Shown: positions 1 to 8,375 of the stretch, one piece after another
Numbering within the stretch: the stretch's first letter is position 1
Layout of the letters: the number at the start of each line of letters is the position of its first letter
From: Shimia isoporae
GTDB taxonomy: Bacteria; Pseudomonadota; Alphaproteobacteria; Rhodobacterales; Rhodobacteraceae
Length of the DNA stretch: 64,000 nucleotides
NCBI RefSeq assembly: GCF_004346865.1
Contig: NZ_SMGR01000001.1
Location: forward strand, 682,001-746,000
Direction of reading: 5' to 3'
Notes under the pieces: model-generated
Told to the model about the DNA's origin: nothing
The model's input: only the letters and a program-made list of their open reading frames with translations
Database searches by the model: none
Made by a program: the position numbers and the translations under genes

Positions 1-801
1 GAAATCGAAGGACAGGTTCGGGACGTTGTGAACGAGGAACTGGACAAGTTCGAGGAGGATTTCGAGCCCGAGATTTCTGATGTGTCCGATCTGTTGGGTG
101 ATCCTGAGGAAGTTGAGGAGGCAGAGACCGTGCAGGGGCGGGATGTCGAGCGGGATCCGGAGGCCGTTTTGCTGGCGGCCATCGCCGCGGACGACCCCGC
201 CGGTCAACCAGACGACACGTCCGCCGAGGATGCGGCTTTCGAAGAATTTCTAAAGGAAGGCGGAAAGTCAGGCTCTCTTCCGGAACAGCATGGTCAAGAG
301 GAGGATGCGGAGCTTGCCGCCGAAAAGACCGAGTTGAACGAGGGGGAGCTGAGCGAGCGTGTGGCGCCCTCGGACGATCTGGCGCGGACCGCTGAAAACG
401 ACGCTCCTGACGATCTCTTGACCTCCGCAAACAAGAATAGTGCGGGCGCCGGACCGGTGGATTTTCTCGATTTGGGCGTGGAAGAAGCGACGTTGGAAAT
501 GGTTTCCGCGGAGAAGACGGAGACCTCTCTTGGTGAAACCGACATGTCGGCTGTTGTGTTCGAGGATGTGGACGCGGAGGGCGAGATGCTCGTGATCGAA
601 GCAGAAGCAAATCTAACAGCGGAAAGGGACTCGGAAAGCTCGTCCATTGTGGAAGTCGCGCTGGAGCATGCCGAAGACGGGCTGGACGTGATTCTAACCG
701 ACGAGGCCGGGCACGAAGCGGTGGTGCATGCCAAAACGGATCGGCCTGAAGACCTGCAAGTGATGGTCGTACAGGGCGAACGGGTAGTAGCACTGGCTTG
801 A
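1..801 (+). CDS. Acidic protein of unknown function (5' end outside window)
   Basis: The frame is open from base 1, so the protein very probably starts upstream. A GTG at 28 is the first start codon inside the window but has no convincing ribosome binding site. The visible 266 residues are extremely rich in Asp and Glu and poor in hydrophobic stretches, with no transmembrane segment, signal peptide or recognisable domain. Only the last 40 or so residues, with alternating hydrophobics (DVILTDEAGHEAVV, then LQVMVVQGERVVAL), look folded. I do not recognise the family. It converges on the next gene, separated by a shared hairpin terminator. Confidence 0.7.
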   Translation, partial: EIEGQVRDVVNEELDKFEEDFEPEISDVSDLLGDPEEVEEAETVQGRDVERDPEAVLLAAIAADDPAGQPDDTSAEDAAFEEFLKEGGKSGSLPEQHGQEEDAELAAEKTELNEGELSERVAPSDDLARTAENDAPDDLLTSANKNSAGAGPVDFLDLGVEEATLEMVSAEKTETSLGETDMSAVVFEDVDAEGEMLVIEAEANLTAERDSESSSIVEVALEHAEDGLDVILTDEAGHEAVVHAKTDRPEDLQVMVVQGERVVALA

Positions 802-820
802 CCCAGACGACGGCGGTCTG

Positions 821-849
821 AACAGCGCCCGGCGGATCGGGCGCTGTTT
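821..849. terminator. Bidirectional hairpin between convergent genes
   Basis: AACAGCGCCC (821-830) is the exact reverse complement of GGGCGCTGTT (839-848), with an 8-nt loop. It lies between the stop at 801 and the end of the convergent gene at 855. Tails are only moderately T-rich on either strand, so efficiency is uncertain. Confidence 0.6.
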
Positions 850-854
850 GCGTT

Positions 855-1268
855 TCAACCGACGAGCAATCCCACCAGCGCGCTGTAGTTCAGCAGCAGG
901 TAAGGCAAAATCGCAAGGTTGGCGAAGATCAGGATCGGCAAGGCCCAAAGCGCGGTGATTAACAGCGAGCCCTCCAACAAGTAGATCACGCCCAGCGACA
1001 GGAAGACGCTGATATAGAGATCCAGCCCGATTTGCCGACCCCAGAGGTACCTGTTGATCGTTCGCACAGTACGGAAGAAGTTTTCGGCCTTGGTTGCGTA
1101 GAGCGAAAAAGCTGTGAAAGCCACAAAGACGACCATCAGTGCAATTTTGCCTGTTGCATGGGTGTCAGGCAGGGCGAACAGCCCCTCTCTTCCGCCGAAC
1201 ATCAGGGCCGCTGCAAGAAAAACGGTGTAGAACAGCCAAAGCCGATAGCGTAGCCACAGTTTGAACAT
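855..1268 (-). CDS. Small multi-pass membrane protein, unknown function
   Basis: A 137-residue protein with about four hydrophobic segments (near residues 8-25, 42-60, 85-103 and 108-135) and an N-terminus rich in Arg, Leu and Trp. The start ATG at 1266-1268 is preceded by GGGAGG at good spacing. I recognise no catalytic motif or family. It is followed on its own strand by the hairpin at 821-849, and the YHS protein gene lies upstream in the same direction, so the two may be co-transcribed. No function is inferred beyond inner-membrane location. Confidence 0.65.
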   Translation of the reverse strand: MFKLWLRYRLWLFYTVFLAAALMFGGREGLFALPDTHATGKIALMVVFVAFTAFSLYATKAENFFRTVRTINRYLWGRQIGLDLYISVFLSLGVIYLLEGSLLITALWALPILIFANLAILPYLLLNYSALVGLLVG

Positions 1269-1345
1269 TACGAGCCTCCCGATCGCGATGTGGAAAGGCT
1301 CGCAGGTTTGGCTGCCCGATCAAGGAAAACGTAGGGGCAGGCAGG

Positions 1346-1801
1346 TTAGCCAAGGATGCCCGGCCAGTTGGCGAGGCCCTTTTCAATGTTGCCGGGGATA
1401 TCCTCTCGCCAAAGCGACTGAGCGTGCAGATTGTAATTCAGGTAGAGTTTGCCTTCGTGGATCGTCCAGGCTTCGGGCACGGTCGGGGCAAGGTAACCCT
1501 TGGATGCTGCATAGGCGCAGTAGCCGCCGAACACCGGCGCGAAGGATTCCGGGCTCTCAAGGAATTCCGCTGCGTTGCGCGCGTCCGAGAAATGCCAGTT
1601 CGCTCCATTCCATTCCACCAAGTTGGCTGCGGAGCCTTCAACAGGTTTGCTTTCCTTGAAATATGCGACCGGATCATAGCCATTGATCGCGGTTGGATTC
1701 TGGAACACCTCCGGTTCCTTGGCGAGTGCGACTTTGGAACTGATGCCAAAGGCGATTGGGGTGGCTGCAAAAAGGCCAAGAGCGGCGCGACGTGTGATCA
1801 T
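1346..1801 (-). CDS. YHS domain-containing exported protein
   Basis: The 151-residue protein starts MITRRAALG. The start at 1801 was chosen over an upstream in-frame start because AGGAGG precedes it. The N-terminus has a twin-arginine-like TRRAALG followed by a hydrophobic run ending SSKVALA, so export (Tat-like or Sec) is likely. The mature part carries the YHS-type core INGYDPVAYF, with aromatic and small-residue patterns typical of YHS proteins, sometimes linked to metal handling. The Cys of GGYCAYAASKG fits the family. Metal binding is inferred; the precise role is unknown. Confidence 0.8.
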   Translation of the reverse strand: MITRRAALGLFAATPIAFGISSKVALAKEPEVFQNPTAINGYDPVAYFKESKPVEGSAANLVEWNGANWHFSDARNAAEFLESPESFAPVFGGYCAYAASKGYLAPTVPEAWTIHEGKLYLNYNLHAQSLWREDIPGNIEKGLANWPGILG

Positions 1802-1888
1802 TCTGAGTCCTCCTGTTTGAAAAAGACTATAGGCACCGTTCGCTGCCTGTTGCACCCACCTGACCAGAAGGTGATCGGGGCGTGAGAC

Positions 1889-2659
1889 TCAGCAAATCGG
1901 AACCAAAAACGAAGGCAGGGTACTTGCAAAGCCGGAAGTCATGCGCGCTTTGTTCGCGGAAATATCCAGCAGAATTGCAAACAGGCAGACCATCAGGATT
2001 GAGTAGCCAAAACCCCAATAGTCCTGAAACAGGATGGCATAGAACCAATCGGTCCCAAAAACGTAGATGCCCGCGCCGAGGGCGAGAGCGGTGCTGAGCA
2101 AGGCGACGGGGTAGACAAGCATAGGACCTTTGCCGTTGCGCACAAAAGTTGCTGCAAATATCGCGGCAAAGGCGACCAGATTTGTGGTCAGGAAGATGGT
2201 CAAGTCGCGCATCAGGGCATCCAGCAGGCTGTTGTAGCGGCCTTGGATCACGGCTTCCAATCGTTCGCGCGCCGCAGCTACGGTGCCGATTTGGTCTTGC
2301 ATGGCGTTTTGTAGCGCAGTCGCGATTTTTGTTTTCGACGCTGAGTTGTTCTCACAATCACAAAGTCGCGCAACTGCGCTGGCGACGAACAGATGCGCGC
2401 CTTCGGCAAGCTTATTGCCGATGGCGGTTTCTTGGGACTTGAAGCGCTCTGTCAGTTTGGAGATTCCTGCCTCGGCGGAGCTGTCAACAAGCATTGGAAA
2501 ACGGTCGGCAACCTCTTGCTGGATTTGGGCGGTTACAAACCTCAGGGAAGAGTTTTTTATCAAATCCGAATTTGTGTGAATGAGTGCCAACAAAGCTGCC
2601 ATCAGCAGTGCGCCGAAGGCCGCGAAAACCCGAAAATTCAAAACCATTGCCGCAACCAT
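1889..2659 (-). CDS. Membrane protein of unknown function
   Basis: About 256 residues. There is an N-terminal hydrophobic segment (roughly residues 3-27), a polar and partly helical periplasm-sized stretch of about 110 residues containing a Cys-Asp-Cys (RLCDCENN), then three more hydrophobic segments in the C-terminal half. The start is uncertain: the longest frame begins with TTG at 2707 inside a terminator hairpin and lacks a ribosome binding site, so ATG at 2659 or 2647 is preferred. I do not recognise the family. It lies downstream of the thiolase gene but is separated from it by a strong terminator. Confidence 0.6.
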   Translation of the reverse strand: MVAAMVLNFRVFAAFGALLMAALLALIHTNSDLIKNSSLRFVTAQIQQEVADRFPMLVDSSAEAGISKLTERFKSQETAIGNKLAEGAHLFVASAVARLCDCENNSASKTKIATALQNAMQDQIGTVAAARERLEAVIQGRYNSLLDALMRDLTIFLTTNLVAFAAIFAATFVRNGKGPMLVYPVALLSTALALGAGIYVFGTDWFYAILFQDYWGFGYSILMVCLFAILLDISANKARMTSGFASTLPSFLVPIC

Positions 2660-2708
2660 TCCTGTCAAACTTCGCTCAAAGGTTGATTTTTGGCGCGGGG
2701 ATGTCAAC

Positions 2709-2738
2709 GAAAAAGGCGGCGCAAGGAGCGCCGCCTTT
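2709..2738 (-). terminator. Intrinsic terminator of the thiolase gene
   Basis: A perfect 10-bp stem, AAAGGCGGCG (2712-2721) with CGCCGCCTTT (2729-2738), 7-nt loop. Read on the minus strand it is followed by a T-run, 20 nt after the thiolase stop codon. Confidence 0.85.
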
Positions 2739-2757
2739 CAACTTCAATTTCAGAGAC

Positions 2758-3960
2758 TTAAAGAACTTCGAAAAGACCTGCAGCGCCCATACCGCCGCCG
2801 ACGCACATGGTGCAGACGACGTATTTGGCGCCGCGGCGTTTGCCTTCGATCAAGGCGTGGCCAACCATGCGGGCGCCGGACATGCCATAGGGGTGGCCGA
2901 CGGAGATCGCGCCGCCATTGACGTTTAGAATCTCGTTCGGGATGCCGAGAACACGTGCCGATTGCAGAACCTGACAGGCAAAGGCCTCGTTCAGCTCCCA
3001 GAGACCGATGTCATCCATTTTCAGGCCGTGCGCTTCAAGAAGTTTCGGCACAGCGTAGATCGGGCCAATGCCCATTTCGTCCGGCTCAAGACCCGCTGCC
3101 ATAACACCGACGTAGCGGCCGAGCGGCTCAAGTCCGCGTTGTTCTGCCATTTTTGCCTCCATCACAACGGAAGCGGAGGCGCCGTCTGACAGCTGACTTG
3201 CGTTGCCGGCAGTGATGTTCTGGCCTTCTTTGACCTGCTGACCGCCTTTGAAAACGGGGTTCAGACCTTGAAGGTTTTCCAGAGTGGTCGACGGGCGGTT
3301 GCCCTCGTCTTTGTCGAGAGTCACTTCGTGGAAGGAGATTTCCTTGGTCTCCTTGTCCATGACACCCATGGTCGATGTCAGAGGCACGATTTCATCGTCG
3401 AATTTGCCAGCTTCCTGTGCGGCGGCTGTACGCTGCTGAGATTGCAGAGCGTAGGCGTCCTGATCTTCGCGAGACACGCCGTAACGTTCCGCGACGATCT
3501 CCGCGGTCTCAAGCATGGTCATATAAAGCGCGGGCTTGTTTTCCTTGATCCAGGGATCGCCTGCGCGGTCCATGCGCATTTTTTCGTTTTGTACCAGAGA
3601 GATGGACTCGACGCCGCCGCCGATAGCGACATCCATGCCATCGTGCACAACCTGTTTGGCCGCGGTTGCGATTGCCATCATGCCGGAGGCGCACTGACGA
3701 TCCAGTGACATGCCAGCGACGGTAACAGGAAGGCCCGCGCGGATCGCGGCCTGACGGCCGATGTTGCCGCCTGTAGAGCCCTGTTGAAGCGCGGCACCGA
3801 TCACGCAGTCCTGCACCTCGGACCCGTCCAGACCGGCACGGGACACGGCGTGGGACACCGCATGGCCAATCAGTTCTTGCGCTTGAGTGTTGTTGAATGC
3901 CCCGCGATAGGCTTTGCCAATCGGCGTACGGGCGGTGGAGACGATCAAGGCGTCGCGCAT
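2758..3960 (-). CDS. Acetyl-CoA C-acyltransferase (thiolase)
   Basis: A 400-residue thiolase, the usual family length. The nucleophile Cys90 lies in [13 protein letters not shown], the catalytic His in [16 protein letters not shown], and the second Cys in [10 protein letters not shown] near the C-terminus. It cleaves 3-ketoacyl-CoA with CoA (beta-oxidation) or condenses two acyl-CoAs in reverse. The neighbouring MaoC-type hydratase on the same strand, 93 bp upstream, supports a role in acyl-CoA turnover. The intercistronic gap carries an 11-bp tandem repeat array. FadA, PaaJ or acetoacetyl-CoA thiolase activity cannot be separated by eye, so no symbol is given. Confidence 0.93.
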   Translation of the reverse strand: MRDALIVSTARTPIGKAYRGAFNNTQAQELIGHAVSHAVSRAGLDGSEVQDCVIGAALQQGSTGGNIGRQAAIRAGLPVTVAGMSLDRQCASGMMAIATAAKQVVHDGMDVAIGGGVESISLVQNEKMRMDRAGDPWIKENKPALYMTMLETAEIVAERYGVSREDQDAYALQSQQRTAAAQEAGKFDDEIVPLTSTMGVMDKETKEISFHEVTLDKDEGNRPSTTLENLQGLNPVFKGGQQVKEGQNITAGNASQLSDGASASVVMEAKMAEQRGLEPLGRYVGVMAAGLEPDEMGIGPIYAVPKLLEAHGLKMDDIGLWELNEAFACQVLQSARVLGIPNEILNVNGGAISVGHPYGMSGARMVGHALIEGKRRGAKYVVCTMCVGGGMGAAGLFEVL

Positions 3961-3982
3961 CTAATAATGTCCTATTTTCTAG

Positions 3983-4026
3983 CGTCTGTATGACGTCTGT
4001 ATAACGTCGGTATCGCGTCAGTGGCG
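3983..4026. repeat. 11-bp phased tandem repeat array (copy 1)
   Basis: Four consecutive 11-bp units: CGTCTGTATGA, CGTCTGTATAA, CGTCGGTATCG and CGTCAGTGGCG. Further isolated CGTC words follow at 4031 and 4050. It occupies the gap between the MaoC-like gene and the thiolase gene, beginning 23 bp before the thiolase start codon. Similar arrays occur at 24583 and 47768. Function unknown. Confidence 0.75.
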
Positions 4027-4053
4027 GTTGCGTCCCGTTTGGAACGTAACGTC

Positions 4054-4536
4054 CTAGCTGGCTTTCTTGAGGGGTTCCTCAGCGTTTTCAAAACGCAGAT
4101 TTTTCCACTGGGCGATCAGGGCGGGTTTGTCTTCCCCTTTGATCTCCACAGTGACATTCCACTGCATTTCGATCACGCCGGGCTGGGGTTCCGCGTATTT
4201 GGCGAGAGTGAAGCGGCCACGGATTTCGGCGCCTGCGCGGACTGGCGCGACAAAGCGGACCCTGTCAAAGCCATAGTTGACGCCAGTGGATTCTGCTTCG
4301 GTGCGGGGCACGGCATCAGCGATCATCTGGGACAACAGTGACAGCGTGAGAAACCCGTGCGCGATTGTGCCTCCGAAGGGAGAGTCTTTTGCCGACTCGG
4401 GGTCCGTGTGGATGTATTGGTGATCGCCCGTCGCTTTGGCAAAAGCGTCGATCATTTCCTGATCGATTTTGACCCATTTGGAGAGGCCGTATTCGCAGCC
4501 CACGCCGTCTTCAAAGTTCAGAAGTCTCGAAATCAT
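4054..4536 (-). CDS. MaoC-like (R)-enoyl-CoA hydratase
   Basis: A 160-residue single-hotdog protein. It has the MaoC/NodN signature with ATGDHQYIHTDPESA (the catalytic Asp and His of the hydratase 2 motif) and FGGTIAHGFLTLSL. It is predicted to hydrate trans-2-enoyl-CoA to (R)-3-hydroxyacyl-CoA or act in a related CoA pathway. The start at 4536 was chosen because GGGAGGA precedes this ATG; a longer in-frame extension upstream runs through the operator region. It is the first gene of a likely two-gene unit with the thiolase. Two inverted-repeat operators lie upstream. Confidence 0.88.
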   Translation of the reverse strand: MISRLLNFEDGVGCEYGLSKWVKIDQEMIDAFAKATGDHQYIHTDPESAKDSPFGGTIAHGFLTLSLLSQMIADAVPRTEAESTGVNYGFDRVRFVAPVRAGAEIRGRFTLAKYAEPQPGVIEMQWNVTVEIKGEDKPALIAQWKNLRFENAEEPLKKAS

Positions 4537-4576
4537 TTTATGTCCTCCCATCATGGCTTTTGCCAGAATTTCGCAA

Positions 4577-4655
4577 TGCGGAAAAACATTCCGCAACTTG
4601 ATCACAGGAGAGGGGATTCGGATGCGTCTGTCAATGTGCGGAATGAAATTCCACT
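4577..4655 (-). promoter_or_regulatory. Tandem inverted-repeat operators upstream of the MaoC-like gene
   Basis: Copy A is TGCGGAAAAACATTCCGCA (4577-4595), a perfect 7-bp inverted repeat with a 5-bp spacer. Copy B at 4637-4655 has TGCGGAA, 5 bp, then TTCCACT, an imperfect version of the same 19-mer. Between them on the minus strand is TTGACA (complement of 4629-4634), a possible -35 box. The arrangement suggests a dimeric TetR- or GntR-type repressor of acyl-CoA genes; the regulator is not identified. Confidence 0.55.
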
Positions 4656-4779
4656 ATGCAGAAAATAACACTGTTCGCCAAACAAATAAGGGGCGTGCGA
4701 AATCGATCGCAAAACCGTGAATACGGAACGTGGCGTAAGCTTTGGAGCGGCTAGAAGGCTTCTTCCGGAGTTTTCGCCG

Positions 4780-5724
4780 TCAAGACCGACGGGTGGACCG
4801 GCGCATCACTTCAAACAGAACCATCGCGCCCACGGGCCAAATCGCCCAGAAAGTGCCGTTCCATGTGAAGAGATTCATAAGAACGAGAAAACCGGCCATA
4901 ATCATGCCGCGGATTTGCAGGGGGTTCCAACGGCTGGTTGCCAAAAGAGGCGCCGCGTGCAGGCCCGCGAGGGTTGCGAGAACAAGGGCAGGGTAGTGGG
5001 CCCAAATGCCCCGACCGGAAAATGCGTCGATCAGGCACAGGCCGAGAATGGCGATGCCGAGCGGTTTGATCCGTTGGAGAATGATCTCTTTCGCCGAGGC
5101 GGAATTGTCGGGCGTAGGATGATGGGTCGGCGCACGTGGCGCAGGCTCGGGGTTTGTGTGGGAGGGCCGCTCAGGTTCCTTCAGGTGTACTGCTGGCCCG
5201 GCTGTGCCGAGTGTGGAAATGCCATAAACCTGGACGCCTTCGGAAAAATTGCGAGGGTGTTTTTCGCCAAGGTCCTGAAAGCTGACAGACAGTTTACCGT
5301 GCACTTGGTCGTAGACTTGCCGAGAAATAAGAATGCCGCCGGGTTCTGCCATGCTCTGAAGCCTGGCGGCGAGGTTCACACCTTCGCCCAACAAATCGTC
5401 CCCATCGATCATGACGTCTCCGAGGTGGATGCCAATACGGAAGTGCAGCGCGAGGTCGGGGTCCGCGGGCAACGCGCCGAGTTCTCGTTGTACTTCGATG
5501 GCGCATTGAACGGCCTCAACCACGGACGGGAAGTCTGCAATCAGGCCATCACCTGCGGTGTTGGCAACGCGACCGTGGTGACGCGCAATGAATTTTTTGA
5601 AAACCGCGCGGGCGGCTTTGAGCGCACGCAAACCTTCCTCTTCGTTGTGTTCCATGACGCGGCTGTAACCGGCCGCGTCGGCGGCGAGGATGGTTGTCAA
5701 CTTGCGTTGAATATCGGACGGCAT
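4780..5724 (-). CDS. Class III adenylate/guanylate cyclase with C-terminal membrane anchor
   Basis: A 314-residue protein. The N-terminal class III cyclase domain (about residues 7-175) shows metal-binding Asp16 (ILAADAAGYS) and Asp59 (NTAGDGLIADF), RIGIHLGDV and GEGVNLAARLQSMAEPGG, so it should convert ATP (or GTP) to the cyclic nucleotide. A Pro-rich linker (about 180-215) leads to several hydrophobic helices that anchor the C-terminus. The catalytic-then-membrane order differs from the common sensor-then-catalytic layout. ATP versus GTP specificity is not assigned. Terminal residues are strongly basic (MRRSTRRS). Confidence 0.85.
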   Translation of the reverse strand: MPSDIQRKLTTILAADAAGYSRVMEHNEEEGLRALKAARAVFKKFIARHHGRVANTAGDGLIADFPSVVEAVQCAIEVQRELGALPADPDLALHFRIGIHLGDVMIDGDDLLGEGVNLAARLQSMAEPGGILISRQVYDQVHGKLSVSFQDLGEKHPRNFSEGVQVYGISTLGTAGPAVHLKEPERPSHTNPEPAPRAPTHHPTPDNSASAKEIILQRIKPLGIAILGLCLIDAFSGRGIWAHYPALVLATLAGLHAAPLLATSRWNPLQIRGMIMAGFLVLMNLFTWNGTFWAIWPVGAMVLFEVMRRSTRRS

Positions 5725-5921
5725 CGGAAAACTCTCGAAATCAAATAACAGGTACGTGATCCTGATATGGGGCGTGTTAACCTTTGGTCAACGGCGGGTG
5801 TGTCGCAGGTCAGGGAATTGGCACCTGTGGCCCCGCTTTACGACCTTGGTGTGCTTGCAGGCCGCGCGCTGCCTGCCTAGGGTGCGCGAAAGTGAAGGGC
5901 AAAGGATCGGGAGGGTCAGCC

Positions 5922-6437
5922 ATGCATATGAGTGATGAACGCGAGATCGCGGCGCCGGTGGCGGACGTCTGGGCGGCATTGACCAGCGCGGAGACCTTGC
6001 AGGCCTGTGTGCCGGGGGCGAAAGAAGTGACCGGCAATGCCGAGGATGGCTTTGAGGCGACCGTGACCCAAAAGGTCGGTCCGGTTAAAGCAACCTTCAA
6101 AGGCAACGTGGTGTTGTCCAACATGATTGAAGGCGAAAGCCTGACGCTGACCGGAGAAGGCAAGGGCGGCGCGGCCGGTTTTGCCAAAGGTGGCGCGGAC
6201 GTGAAGCTGGTTGAGACCGAAGCCGGTACCCTGTTGAGCTATGAGGTTGACGCAAAGGTTGGCGGTAAGCTCGCCCAGCTTGGCAGTCGGTTGATTGATG
6301 GCTTTGCCAAAAAGATGGCGGACCAGTTTTTCACCAACCTTCAGGAAGCTCTTGAGGGGCCTGCCGAAGGCGGGGCGGATGAGGCTGCCCCTGAGGGTGA
6401 GAAGAAAGGACTTCTCAAGCGTTTGACTGGCGGCTGA
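5922..6437 (+). CDS. CoxG-like SRPBCC family protein
   Basis: 171 residues, starting MHMSDEREIAAPVADVWAAL. The ATG at 5922 is preceded by GGGAGG; a longer frame from 5784 has no such site. The fold is the START/SRPBCC type of carbon monoxide dehydrogenase subunit G: CVPGAKEV, then VGPVKATFKGNV and the conserved GGKLAQLGSRLIDGFAKKMA at the end of the domain. In CO oxidisers CoxG helps attach the enzyme to the membrane, but no coxMSL genes are visible here and isolated homologues are common. The last 20 residues are a charged tail. Confidence 0.8.
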   Translation: MHMSDEREIAAPVADVWAALTSAETLQACVPGAKEVTGNAEDGFEATVTQKVGPVKATFKGNVVLSNMIEGESLTLTGEGKGGAAGFAKGGADVKLVETEAGTLLSYEVDAKVGGKLAQLGSRLIDGFAKKMADQFFTNLQEALEGPAEGGADEAAPEGEKKGLLKRLTGG

Positions 6438-6453
6438 GCTCCGGTCGTCTGAC

Positions 6454-6486
6454 GCGCCTTTCCGGTTGGAACGATCTGGAAGGCGC
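6454..6486 (+). terminator. Weak hairpin after the coxG-like gene
   Basis: GCGCCTTTCC near 6454 pairs, with one bulge, to GGAAGGCGC ending at 6485. No real T-run follows, so termination is uncertain. Confidence 0.3.
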
Positions 6487-6586
6487 ACAGTCCAACCTGC
6501 GTTAGCGCACAAACAATTCCCCATGATTTGCCCTTTCGCTCAAATCTCGGCCTGCTAGGCTGCGCGGCGGAGAGAGAGGGACAATC

Positions 6587-7516
6587 ATGACTTCGATTGT
6601 GGACATTCGCGACCTGCGCAAAATTTACGACGGCGGGTTCGAAGCGCTGAAAGGCGTCAGCCTGAGCATTGAAGAGGGTGAGATTCTCGCGCTGCTTGGG
6701 CCAAATGGCGCTGGGAAAACCACCCTTATTTCAACGATTTGCGGAATCACAAACCCCAGTTCCGGGCATGTGAAGGTCGGTGGTTTCGACGTCGTGGAAC
6801 AATACCGCGGCGCGCGCTCGATGATTGGCCTTGTGCCGCAGGAAATGAGCCTTGAGCCGTTCACCAAGGTAAAAGACACGGTGGCGTTTTCTCGCGGTCT
6901 TTTCGGCAAGCCGCGGGATGATGCCAAGATGGAGAAGATCCTGCGGCAGCTGTCGCTGTGGGACAAGCGTGACGCGCGGATCATGGAGCTTTCGGGCGGG
7001 ATGAAACGTCGGGTTATGATTGCCAAGGCGTTGATACATGATCCGAAGGTGCTTTTTCTTGATGAGCCGACCGCAGGCGTGGACGTGGAATTGCGCAAAG
7101 ACATGTGGGATGTGGTGGCCGGCCTCAAGCAGGAGGGCGTGACCATAATTTTGACCACGCACTATATCGAGGAAGCGGAAGCGATTGCTGATCGGGTCGG
7201 GGTCATCAATGGAGGGGAGTTGCTTCTGGTCGAGGAAAAGAACGCGCTGATGCAGCGTCTTGGGCAAAAGACGCTTCAGATCGAGTTGCAGGAAGCTGCC
7301 AGTAACATTCCTGATGCGTTGTCAGCATACGAGGTTGAGCTGGTCAACGGCGGGACAGCGCTGCGCTACACATATGACACACGTGCCGAGAGCACAGGGA
7401 TTACCCGCTTGTTGGCAGCGCTGTCGGAAGCGGGGCTGCACATGCGTGATTTGCAAACAGAACAATCAAGCCTCGAGGACATCTTTGTCGGGCTGGTCAA
7501 GGAGGGCGCGGCATGA
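6587..7516 (+). CDS. ABC-2 type exporter, ATP-binding protein
   Basis: A 309-residue ATPase with Walker [10 protein letters not shown], signature LSGGMKRR, Walker [13 protein letters not shown] and the switch His in TTHYIEEAE. The C-terminal extension after about residue 220 is typical of ABC-2 exporters of the drug, polyketide or polysaccharide group. GAGGGA precedes the ATG. Its stop overlaps the start of the permease gene by 4 bp, so the two are translationally coupled and should form a homodimeric ATPase plus permease exporter. The substrate cannot be read from the sequence. Confidence 0.92.
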   Translation: MTSIVDIRDLRKIYDGGFEALKGVSLSIEEGEILALLGPNGAGKTTLISTICGITNPSSGHVKVGGFDVVEQYRGARSMIGLVPQEMSLEPFTKVKDTVAFSRGLFGKPRDDAKMEKILRQLSLWDKRDARIMELSGGMKRRVMIAKALIHDPKVLFLDEPTAGVDVELRKDMWDVVAGLKQEGVTIILTTHYIEEAEAIADRVGVINGGELLLVEEKNALMQRLGQKTLQIELQEAASNIPDALSAYEVELVNGGTALRYTYDTRAESTGITRLLAALSEAGLHMRDLQTEQSSLEDIFVGLVKEGAA

Positions 7517-8274
7517 ACTGGGCGGCGGTTTCATCCATGTACGTGTCCGAGATGACGCGGTTTTTCCGGACCATAGCGCAGAGCTTTATCTCTCCGGTGA
7601 TTTCCACTTCGCTGTATTTTGTGGTCTTTGGAGCCGCGATCGGGAGCCGGATCGATCAGGTTGAAGGCGTGAGCTATGGCGCGTTTATCGTCCCGGGATT
7701 GATCATGCTGTCGGTAATGACGCAGGCGATTTCGAATGCCTCGTTCGGGATCTACTTTCCGAAGTTCATTGGCACGATTTACGAACTACTCTCCGCACCT
7801 GTGAACTTTCTCGAGGTGGTTTTGGGTTTTGTGGGGGCGGCTGCGACCAAGGCGCTCTTTATCGGGGTGGTCATTCTCGCGACGGCGTCTCTTTTTGTAG
7901 ACATCCAAATCCAGCATCCAGTTGCGATGGTGGTGTTTCTGTTGCTGACCTGTCTGAGCTTTTCGCTTTTCGGGTTCATCATCGGCATTTGGGCCCAGAA
8001 CTTTGAGCAGTTGCAGTTGATCCCGTTGTTGGTGATCACGCCACTCGTGTTCCTTGGTGGGTCCTTTTATTCGATCTCGATGTTGCCCCCGATCTGGCAG
8101 AAGATCACGCTCTTCAATCCTGTGGTCTATCTGATCAGCGGCTTTCGCTGGAGCTTCTTTGGCACCGCAGATGTGCCGGTGGGCCTTAGTTTGCTGGCTA
8201 TTGCCGGATTTACCGCGGTTTGTATGGGCGTGATTTGGTGGATTTTCCGCACAGGTTGGCGCATTCGTGCCTGA
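7513..8274 (+). CDS. ABC-2 type exporter, permease
   Basis: A 253-residue integral membrane protein with about six hydrophobic segments and the ABC-2 pattern. The motif [16 protein letters not shown] before the last segments matches the conserved region following the fifth helix in NodJ/ABC-2 permeases. It overlaps the ATPase gene (ATGA), confirming a pair. It probably exports a lipid, polysaccharide or small molecule; there is no evidence to choose. A hairpin follows the stop codon. Confidence 0.9.
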   Translation: MNWAAVSSMYVSEMTRFFRTIAQSFISPVISTSLYFVVFGAAIGSRIDQVEGVSYGAFIVPGLIMLSVMTQAISNASFGIYFPKFIGTIYELLSAPVNFLEVVLGFVGAAATKALFIGVVILATASLFVDIQIQHPVAMVVFLLLTCLSFSLFGFIIGIWAQNFEQLQLIPLLVITPLVFLGGSFYSISMLPPIWQKITLFNPVVYLISGFRWSFFGTADVPVGLSLLAIAGFTAVCMGVIWWIFRTGWRIRA

Positions 8275-8308
8275 CCCGCATTTATCCGCCAGTTTCTTTG
8301 GCAAATTC

Positions 8309-8342
8309 GCAACGCCTTCGGTTTCCTGAGGGCGTTGCCTTG
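8309..8342 (+). terminator. Probable terminator of the ABC exporter operon
   Basis: GCAACGCC (8309-8316) pairs exactly with GGCGTTGC (8331-8338), with a 14-nt loop and a moderately T-rich tail (CTTGTTT). Confidence 0.55.
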
Positions 8343-8375
8343 TTTAACCTTTAGGCGCTCTCTACATCCCAACCC

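Noticed and set aside
4717-5748. A 343-residue plus-strand frame opposite the nucleotidyl cyclase
   Set aside because: Antisense shadow of a gene whose catalytic motifs are unmistakable on the minus strand.
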